Origin: DASZZZ01 sp036260375
Lineage (GTDB): Bacteria; Actinomycetota; CADDZG01; WHSQ01
DNA: 10,321 nt
Reading direction: 5' to 3'
Assembly (NCBI GenBank): GCA_036260375.1
Contig: DASZZZ010000045.1
Location: forward strand, 1-10,321
This document shows positions 1 to 6,200 of the stretch, in pieces. Position 1 is the stretch's first letter, and every line of letters starts with the position of its first letter. Both the position numbers and the translations under genes were made by a program. The notes below the pieces were generated by a model, which had not been told where the DNA came from, did no database searches, and saw only the letters and a list, made by a program, of their open reading frames with translations.

Positions 1-1442
1 CGCTGCTGATGTCGCAGGGCCTCGCGTACGACTCCGACGAAGGGCGCGCGTGGGCCGCGGCCCTGACGGCGCTGATGACGGGACACTGCTACGCGACGTC
101 CGCTCGCATCGCGGCGCGGCAGGGTCCGTTCGACGCGTACGCGGACAACGCCGAGCCGATGCAACGGGTCATGAACAAGCACCGCGACGCGGCGTACCGG
201 ATCCCCGACGGCCTCGCGCCCGACGAGCTCGTCGCCGCGTCACGCCGGGCGTGGGACGCCGCGCTCGCGCTCGGAGCGACGAACGGCTACCGCAACGCCC
301 AGGCGACCGTGCTCGCGCCGACCGGGACGATCGGCCTGCTCATGGACTGCGACACGACGGGCATCGAACCCGACCTCGCGCTGAAGAAGACCAAGAAGCT
401 CGTGGGTGGCGGGACGATGTCGATCGTCAACCAGACGGTCCCCAAGGCGCTCGCCAAGCTCGGATACTCGCCGGCGCAGGTCGCCGACATCGTGGCATAC
501 GTCGACGAGCACTCGCACGTCGTCGGGGCGCCGCACCTGCGCGACGAGCACCTCGCCGTGTTCGACACCGCCATGGGGGACCGGTCGATCCACTACATGG
601 GCCACATCAAGATGATGGCGGCGGTGCAGCCGTTCCTGTCGGGCGCGATCTCCAAGACCGTCAACCTGCCCGAGGACGTGACCGTCGAAGACGTGGAGAA
701 CGCGTACGTCGAGGGCTGGCGCATGGGCCTCAAGGCGCTCGCGATCTACCGCGACAACTGCAAGACCGGCCAGCCGCTGTCGGTGACGAAGAAGGACGCG
801 CACCCCGCGTCGAAGACCGAGCTGCCGAAGCCGGTTCGCAGGAGGCTGCCCAAGAAGCGCACGGCGAAGACGATGAAGTTCCGCGTCGCCGACACCGAGG
901 GCTACCTCACGACCGGCGAGTTCGACGACGGATCGCTCGGCGAGATCTTCCTCAAGGTTGCCAAGCAGGGCTCCACGCTGGCCGGGATCATGGATGCGTT
1001 CGCGATCTCGATCTCGATGGGCCTGCAGTACGGCGTGCCGCTGTCGGCCTACGTCAAGCAGTTCGTCAACACGCGCTTCGAGCCGTCGGGCATGACCGAC
1101 GACCCCGACTTCCGCATCGCGACCTCGATCCTCGACTACGTCTTCCGCCTGCTCGCGCTCGAGTACCTCGACGAGGACGCGCGCCATGGGCTCGGAATCC
1201 GCACGGCGCACGAGCGCCAGAACGAGATCGAGTCGAAGCTCGACGGTGGCAACGGCAACGGAAACGGTCACGCCAACGGCGGGCCGGCCCCCGCGCCCGA
1301 CGCCGGCGTGATCGTGTTGGGTCCGGTCGCCAGCGCGCACGAGGGCTCGCTGCCGTTCTGCGGGCAGTGCGGAGTCCAGATGCAGCCGGCGGGATCCTGC
1401 TTCGCGTGCCCCTCGTGCGGTTCGACCAGTGGGTGCTCGTAG
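1..1442 (+). CDS. nrdJ: Vitamin B12-dependent (class II) ribonucleotide reductase, C-terminal part; 5' end outside window
   Basis: Class II ribonucleotide reductase uses adenosylcobalamin to reduce ribonucleotides to deoxyribonucleotides for DNA synthesis, without needing oxygen. The frame is open to the left edge (codons CTG CTG at 3-8), so the gene begins upstream and the ATG at 9 is internal. Recognisable blocks are the late barrel motif APTGTIGLLMDCDTTGIEP (about 317-373), KKLVGGGTMSIVNQTVPKAL just after it, and the FLSGAISKTVNLP segment near 634-670. A TSCPD domain follows a basic linker at about 835-1170 (MDAFAISISMGLQYGVPL, FEPSGMTDDPDFRIATSI). A flexible Asn/Gly repeat linker (about 1243-1284) leads to a cysteine-rich tail (CGQCG, then CFACPSCG and GCS at the end). 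In this family the tail serves as zinc ribbon and thiol relay for re-reducing the active site. The stop TAG at 1440-1442 lies inside the next gene, suggesting co-transcription. Family assignment is firm; only the N-terminal part is missing. Confidence 0.95.
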   Translation, partial: LLMSQGLAYDSDEGRAWAAALTALMTGHCYATSARIAARQGPFDAYADNAEPMQRVMNKHRDAAYRIPDGLAPDELVAASRRAWDAALALGATNGYRNAQATVLAPTGTIGLLMDCDTTGIEPDLALKKTKKLVGGGTMSIVNQTVPKALAKLGYSPAQVADIVAYVDEHSHVVGAPHLRDEHLAVFDTAMGDRSIHYMGHIKMMAAVQPFLSGAISKTVNLPEDVTVEDVENAYVEGWRMGLKALAIYRDNCKTGQPLSVTKKDAHPASKTELPKPVRRRLPKKRTAKTMKFRVADTEGYLTTGEFDDGSLGEIFLKVAKQGSTLAGIMDAFAISISMGLQYGVPLSAYVKQFVNTRFEPSGMTDDPDFRIATSILDYVFRLLALEYLDEDARHGLGIRTAHERQNEIESKLDGGNGNGNGHANGGPAPAPDAGVIVLGPVASAHEGSLPFCGQCGVQMQPAGSCFACPSCGSTSGCS

Positions 1443-1641
1443 CGACGGCGTCGTGACGTGCGGCGAGTGCGGGGCCGGCTACGAGCCCGGCCCCGCGAGC
1501 TGCCCGCTGTGCGGCGGCTCGCCGCGGCCGGCGCGGGGCCGCGCTCGGCCGCCGCGCGGCGACGTCGACCGCTACCAGTCGGATCTGAGACGCCTGCGCG
1601 AGCAGCTCCGTCGCCTGCGCGACGACGAGCAGGCCGTCTGA
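1429..1641 (+). CDS. Small zinc-ribbon protein with C-terminal coiled coil, overlapping nrdJ
   Basis: A 70-residue protein of unknown function. The N-terminal half carries two CxxC knuckles, TCGECG at residues 10-15 and SCPLCGG at about 23-29, which would bind one zinc ion. A proline/arginine-rich linker follows, then a heptad-like segment DRYQSDLRRLREQLRRLR (about residues 47-64) expected to form a short coiled coil. The GTG start at 1429 overlaps the end of nrdJ by 14 bases; an in-frame GTG at 1453 would remove eight residues and keep both knuckles. Neither start has a convincing Shine-Dalgarno sequence, so re-initiation after nrdJ is likely. The last cysteines of NrdJ lie just upstream in another frame, so the two zinc-binding modules are adjacent but not fused. 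A role alongside NrdJ is inferred from the overlap only. Confidence 0.7.
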   Translation: MGARSDGVVTCGECGAGYEPGPASCPLCGGSPRPARGRARPPRGDVDRYQSDLRRLREQLRRLRDDEQAV

Positions 1642-1665
1642 CCGGCGAGCGCGATGAGCCGGCGA

Positions 1666-1691
1666 GCCGCGCGACCGAACCTCGCGTCGGC
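1666..1691. terminator. GC-rich hairpin in convergent gap (possible bidirectional terminator)
   Basis: GCCG-CGCG (1666-1673) can pair with CGCG-T-CGGC (1683-1691), an 8-bp stem with one bulged T and a 9-base loop. It lies between the convergent zinc-ribbon gene and the oxidase gene. There is no T-tract on either side, so intrinsic termination is uncertain. The placement is the main argument. Confidence 0.3.
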
Positions 1692-1738
1692 CTAGTTGAT
1701 CTCGAGCACGCCCAGCACGACGAACCGCGCGCGCCGGG

Positions 1739-2770
1739 CTAGGTGACGTCGAGGACACCCATCGCGCCGCGCTCGACGGCGCGCGACTGGTGCGGGTGGA
1801 ACATGTACGGGCCCGCGTTCTCGTACGCGAACTCGAGCATGTGGCGCTCGGCCTGGCCCATCGTGACGACGTCGGTGAACTCGTCCGGCAGCTCCGACGT
1901 GCCGGTCCGGAAGAGGTGAAAGAAGTTCCCGTGGATGTGGAACGAGCTGACGGGATCGTGCTCGGTGACGTTGACGACGTGGACGCGCTGTAGCTCGCCG
2001 GCGCGGATCACGATCGGGTCGACGTCGTACGCGTACGCGATCCCGTTGATCGCGTAGACGTCGTTGACGCCGTCGCCGTCGATGTCGAAGCCGTTGAGCA
2101 CCATGACCATCTCGTTCGCGACCGGGCGCGGCCGCTTGGGGTCGACGACGAACGCGCCGTAGAGGCCTCGGTTGATGTGCTCGGCGAGCGGGAACGAGTG
2201 GCAGTGGTAGAGGTGCGTGCCCGCCGGGCGCGCCTCGAAGTCGTAGACGAACGTCTCGCCCGGCGCGGCCTCGCCGGCCCCCGGGACGCCGTCGACGTCG
2301 AAGCGGTGCATGCCGTGGAAGTGGACGGTGTGGGGCGCGTCGCTCGTGTTGACGAGCTCGACCCTGATCCGGTCGCCCTCGATGGCGCGGATCGTCGGGC
2401 CCGGGATGCGACCGTTGTAGGTCCACGCCTCGAACACCACTCCGGGCGCGATCTCGACGTCCTTGACCTCGACCTCGAACCGGTACTGCCGCACCGGGCG
2501 GCCGGCGCGGTCGCGCTCGACCTCGCCGGGGTCGAAGTCGGTCAGCACGCGCTGCGGGTCGAACCCGTTGGCGGCGTGGTCGACGCGCCCGCGCCTCACC
2601 GCGCCGCCGTGCGCGCCGTGCGCGTGCCCGGCGCCGCCGCTCGCGGCGGCCGTCGTCGAGGCGTGCGCCGCATCGCGCGCCGCGCCGCTCGGCCACAGCG
2701 CCCGCGCGCCGATCGCCGCGCCGCCGACGGCGCCGGCGGACGCGAGGAAACGACGGCGATGGACGGACAT
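1739..2770 (-). CDS. Tat-exported two-domain multicopper oxidase (laccase-like, type 1 copper in domain 1)
   Basis: A 343-residue periplasmic or cell-surface copper oxidase predicted to couple oxidation of phenols or metal ions to reduction of O2 to water. The N-terminus has a twin-arginine motif (HRRRFLA, residues 4-10) and an Ala/Gly-rich segment, then a His-rich stretch (GHAHGAHGG, about 48-56). Cupredoxin domain 1 has H147, HFHG (H150/H152) and LYHCHSFPLAEHINRGLYG, giving type 1 copper ligands H147, C190 and H198. Domain 2 has HIHG (H278/H280) and MFHPHQ (H325/H327). With H189/H191, all eight trinuclear-cluster histidines are present, which favours a laccase-type enzyme over a copper nitrite reductase despite similar spacing. 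The residue aligned to the axial Met of nitrite reductases is Leu203. GGAGG (complement of 2780-2784) lies nine bases before the ATG. The gene diverges from the Rhs gene. Substrate unknown. Confidence 0.9.
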   Translation of the reverse strand: MSVHRRRFLASAGAVGGAAIGARALWPSGAARDAAHASTTAAASGGAGHAHGAHGGAVRRGRVDHAANGFDPQRVLTDFDPGEVERDRAGRPVRQYRFEVEVKDVEIAPGVVFEAWTYNGRIPGPTIRAIEGDRIRVELVNTSDAPHTVHFHGMHRFDVDGVPGAGEAAPGETFVYDFEARPAGTHLYHCHSFPLAEHINRGLYGAFVVDPKRPRPVANEMVMVLNGFDIDGDGVNDVYAINGIAYAYDVDPIVIRAGELQRVHVVNVTEHDPVSSFHIHGNFFHLFRTGTSELPDEFTDVVTMGQAERHMLEFAYENAGPYMFHPHQSRAVERGAMGVLDVT

Positions 2771-2899
2771 CGAGGGTGGCCTCCGCCTAGTCGGACGACA
2801 CGACGAAGGGACATCTAAGCGGATCGCCGTCGTGGGCTGTATGGCCTCGCCGGGTCATTGTGCTCGATCACCCGAACGAACCATCCGCGCATGGCCCGC

Positions 2900-2930
2900 G
2901 CGGCGACGCGCGGGACGGGCGCGTCGTCGT
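2900..2930. other. Long stem-loop I in the divergent gap
   Basis: Bases 2900-2911 pair with 2919-2930 around a 7-base loop (GGGACGG): ten Watson-Crick pairs and two G-T wobbles, with core GCGACGCGC against GCGCGTCGT. The stem is about 130 bp upstream of the oxidase start and about 290 bp upstream of the Rhs start. It has no T-tract. It may belong to an untranslated leader, a small RNA or simply reflect high GC content. Confidence 0.4.
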
Positions 2931-2959
2931 CGCGAGGCGGACGTGCCCGGCGATCGAGC

Positions 2960-2995
2960 CGCGCTGCGCGCGCTCGAAAGAGCGGGCGCGGCGTG
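2960..2995. other. Long stem-loop II with GAAA (GNRA-type) tetraloop on plus strand
   Basis: Bases 2960-2975 pair with 2980-2995 around the loop GAAA (2976-2979). Fifteen of 16 positions pair (13 Watson-Crick, two G-T wobbles) with a single G-G mismatch at 2970/2985. The apical part is CGCTC-GAAA-GAGCG. A GNRA tetraloop is a stable RNA cap often used in tertiary contacts, and it exists only when the plus strand is transcribed, which hints at an RNA read in the Rhs direction. No T-tract follows. Function unknown. Confidence 0.45.
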
Positions 2996-3093
2996 TCCGA
3001 CCGGCGCATATGGGTCGAAACGACGGACGGCAGGGTGCGAGGAACGGGTGAGATGCGCACGACGCGCACGGTTTGCTCGAGAGGCAGCCCAGA

Positions 3094-3107
3094 CCCCCGT
3101 TCGGGGG
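3094..3107. other. Short perfect C/G hairpin
   Basis: CCCCCGTTCGGGGG forms a five- to six-pair all-GC stem with a 2- to 4-base loop. It is followed by AGAACG, not by a T-tract, so it is not a standard terminator. It is the third hairpin in the Rhs upstream region, about 115 bp before the start codon. Confidence 0.35.
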
Positions 3108-3142
3108 AGAACGTAGTCAGCGCGCGCCATCGCGACAAATGA

Positions 3143-3176
3143 CCCACGTGGGCACTCCCTTCGACAGGACTAGTCC
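3143..3176. promoter_or_regulatory. Pair of perfect 10-bp palindromes upstream of the Rhs gene (possible operator)
   Basis: CCCACGTGGG (3143-3152) and GGACTAGTCC (3167-3176) are perfect inverted repeats with centres 24 bases apart, 48-81 bases before the proposed Rhs start. They differ in sequence, so they are not two copies of one site. Each could be bound by a dimeric regulator, but no specific regulator is recognisable. Confidence 0.3.
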
Positions 3177-3222
3177 CCTACCGTCGCACCTTCATTCGGT
3201 GCCAACCGAGGGGAGTGGGGAC
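3153..3222 (+). promoter_or_regulatory. Foldable leader able to mask the Rhs ribosome binding site
   Basis: The Shine-Dalgarno AGGGGA (3209-3214) lies nine bases before the GTG at 3224 and decides that start over the GTG at 3215, which would have no spacing. AGGGGA is perfectly complementary to TCCCCT (3174-3179), and this pairing would enclose a 5-bp hairpin GCACC/GGTGC (3186-3190 with 3198-3202, 7-base loop). An alternative pairing joins CACTCCC (3153-3159) to GGGAGTG (3211-3217), and GTCCCC (3173-3178) can also pair with GGGGAC (3217-3222). The pairings are visible in the sequence; a regulatory switch is inference. It matches no riboswitch consensus I know. Confidence 0.35.
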
Positions 3223-3223
3223 A

Positions 3224-6200
3224 GTGAGTCGCTTTCGGGTGATGCGCGCCGTCGTGTGCGCCGTCGTGACGATGGGTTTGCTCGTTACGGGGCTCCCGTC
3301 CGAGCCTGCGGTCGCCGAGGCGTCCGGTCGCGTGCGGTACGTGTACGACGAGGCCGGACGGCTCGTCGGCGTGATCGACACCGACGGCGCCGCGGCGCGC
3401 TACGACTACGACGCCGCGGGCAACGTCACCGCGATCGACCGCATCGCCGCCACCGAGCTCTCCATCCTCGAGTTCACGCCGAACCGCGGTAAGGCCGGCG
3501 ACCTCGTCACGATCCGCGGCACCGGCTTCTCCGCGACCGCCGGCGACAACGTCGTGCGCTTCGCGGGCACGAGCGCGCGCGTCACGAGCGCGAGCGCGAC
3601 GAAGCTCGTCGCCGAGGTGCCGGCGAGCGCCTCGACCGGACGCGTCTCCGTCGAGGCGGGGGGCCGGTCGGCCACGAGCGCCGCGGACTTCACGGTCGCG
3701 ACGGCGGGCCCGCGCATCGCCGGCTTCTCGCCCAACGTCGACGTCGGCGGCAGCACCGTGACGATCGACGGGTCCGGGTTCGAAGACGCGCCGACGTCCA
3801 ACAAGCTGTCGCTCGGCGGCGTCGCCGCGATCGTCCGGACGGCGTCGCGGACGCAGCTGACGGCCAGCGTCCCGCGCGGCGTGCCGTCGGGATCGTTCCG
3901 CGTCGTGACTCCGGAGGGCAGCGCGACGTCGGCGGCCGACTTCTTCGTCCCGCCCGACAGCTACACCGCCAACGACGTCGGCTTCACCGCGCGCATGCGC
4001 CCGGGCGAAACCAAGGTCGTGAGCCTGCCCGTCGCGAACAAGATCGGCATGGTGATCTTCGACGGCGTGCAGGGCCGCCAGATAAGCCTCAAGGCGAGCG
4101 CCAGCACGATGACGTCGGCCTACGTCGGCATCAAGCGCCCCGACGGCAGCTGGCTCACGCAGATGTCGGTGAGCTCGGCGCGCTTCTTCGACTCGATGAC
4201 GCTGCCGGCGACCGGCACCTACACGATCGTGGTCGACCCGAGCGGCGACTACACCGGCTCGATGACGCTCGCGCTCAACGACTCGACCGACGCCGCGGGC
4301 CAGACGATCACGCCCGGCGGCGCGCCGGTGACCGCGACCACTACGACCCCGGGCCAAAACGCCAAGGTCACCTTCGACGGCGCCGCAGGCCAGCGCGTGA
4401 GCCTCAAGGTCAACGGCGTCACCGGCGCGAGCCACTCGGGCAGCGTGTCGATCAAGAAGCCCGACGGCGCCAACCTGACCTCGACCTACAGCTACTACGC
4501 CAACTACAACACCTTCAGCGACGTCGTCACGCTGCCGGCGACCGGCACCTACACGATCGTGGTCGACCCGAGCGGCGAGAGCTCCGGCAGCGCGACGCTG
4601 ACGCTCTACGACGTCCCCGCCGACACGTCCGACGCGATCGCGATCGGCGGCGAGGCCAAGACCGTCACGACCACGGTCCCGGGCCAGAACGCGAAGCTCA
4701 CCTTCGGCGGGACCGCGGGACAGCAGCTCGCGCTCGCGCTGACGAACGGCACGTACTCCGGCTACGTCAACGTCAAGCGTCCGGACGGCTCGACGTGGCT
4801 GTCGACGTCGTACTCGAGCTCGCGCACGCTGAACATGGACCTGACCGTCACCGGCACCTACACCATCGTGCTCGACCCGAGCGGCGACGCGACCGGCAGC
4901 GTCACGGCCAAGCTGACGGACCGCAACGCGCCCGTCCAGACCGCGTCCGCGTCGGGCGACGGCGTGCAGCGGCTGCTTCGCACCTACGACTCGCCCTACG
5001 CCGAGACGTGGTTCCCCGAGCGGCGTCATCCGAGCGGAGACATGCGCAGCGGCCGCAAGGCGTCGCCGTGGCAGAAGATCCCCGCGTTGCGCGCCCCCGA
5101 CGGCGTCACCGCGGTCTCGGGGCAGGTCCTGACGCTCGACGGCGAGCCGCTGAAGGGTGTGACGCTCGAGATGGGCGCGCGCCGCGCGCACACCGACGAG
5201 TCGGGCCGGTTCCTGCTCGAGGACGTCGAGAAGGGCCTGCGCGAGCTCGTCATCGAGGGTCGTAGCGCCAACACGCGCGGCCGCGCGTACGGCAAGTTCG
5301 AGGCCGGCGTGCGCGTCGTCGACGGCAAGACGAAGGTGCTGCCGTACACGATCTGGATGCCGCGCGTCGACACCGTGAACGAGCGGCGCATCGAGTCGCC
5401 CACGACGAAGCCGATCTCGATCAAGACGCCGTACGTCAAGGGGCTCGAGCTGCGGCTGCCCGCGGGCACCCGCGTGACCGACGAGGACTACCGCGAGGTG
5501 CGCAGGGTGGGGCTGACGCCGGTCCCCGTCGACCGGCCCCCGTTCCCGCTGCCGGACGGCGTCGACGTGCCGGTCTACTTCACGATCCAGCCCGGCGGCT
5601 CGTACGTCTACCCGAAGGGCGCGCGCCTGATCTACCCGAACTACACCAACGAGGCGCCGGGCACGCGCATGAACTTCTGGAACTACGAGTGGGACCGCGG
5701 CTGGTACGTCTACGGACAGGGCACCGTGACCGAGGACGGGACGCGCGCGATCCCCGACAAGGGCGTCAAGATCTACGAGTTCACGGGCGCCATGATCTCC
5801 ACCCCGACCGACGTGCCGCCCGGGAGCGGCCCCGTGCCGGATGGCGCGAGCGACGGCGACCCGGTGGACCTCGCGACCGGGCTCTTCGTCTACGACAAGA
5901 CGGACCTCGTGCTGCCCGACACCGTGCCGATCGTGCTGCGGCGAACGTACCGCCCGCAGGACACGCGCTCGCGGCCGTTCGGGCTCGGGACGTCGCACCC
6001 GTACCAGATGTTCCTGTACCGGCCCAACGGTTACATGGAGATGCAGCTCGTCACCGCGGACGGGGCGCGCATCGTGTTCCCGCGCACGTCGGCCGGCACG
6101 GACGCGGCCTCGGGAGTCTTCGAACACACGGACACGCCGACCGCGTACAACGGCGCCACGATCAAATGGAACGGCAACGGATGGGACCTGCGACTGAAGA

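Larger units (their letters stand above)
2771..3223. other. Divergent intergenic region without a credible gene, rich in stem-loops
   Basis: This 453-bp gap separates the oxidase start (minus strand) from the Rhs start (plus strand) and must hold the promoters of both. Open frames inside it are short, mutually overlapping, Arg-rich and lack domains or good ribosome sites, so I call none of them. I could not pick out confident -35/-10 pairs. What stands out is secondary structure: hairpins at 2900-2930, 2960-2995 and 3094-3107, palindromes at 3143-3152 and 3167-3176, and a foldable leader at 3153-3222, each listed separately. Confidence 0.6.

Noticed and set aside
240..1340. Long minus-strand open frame across nrdJ, and a plus-strand frame from 50 to 1456
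   Set aside because: Both are Arg-rich shadows of nrdJ; only the nrdJ frame shows conserved family motifs.
1692..2696. Second long minus-strand frame overlapping the oxidase
   Set aside because: Arg/Ala-rich shadow in another frame of the same strand; no cupredoxin motifs except the short tail similarity reported separately.
1739..2770. Copper nitrite reductase (NirK) identity for the oxidase
   Set aside because: Spacing around the type 1 cysteine is NirK-like, but all eight trinuclear-cluster histidines are present and the catalytic Asp position is His.
2815..3147. Several short open frames on both strands in the divergent gap
   Set aside because: They overlap each other, are low-complexity and Arg-rich, and lack ribosome sites or domains.
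3092..3222. Known riboswitch upstream of the Rhs gene
   Set aside because: I looked for cyclic-di-GMP, cobalamin, TPP, SAM and ydaO-type conserved cores and saw none; only generic stems are present.
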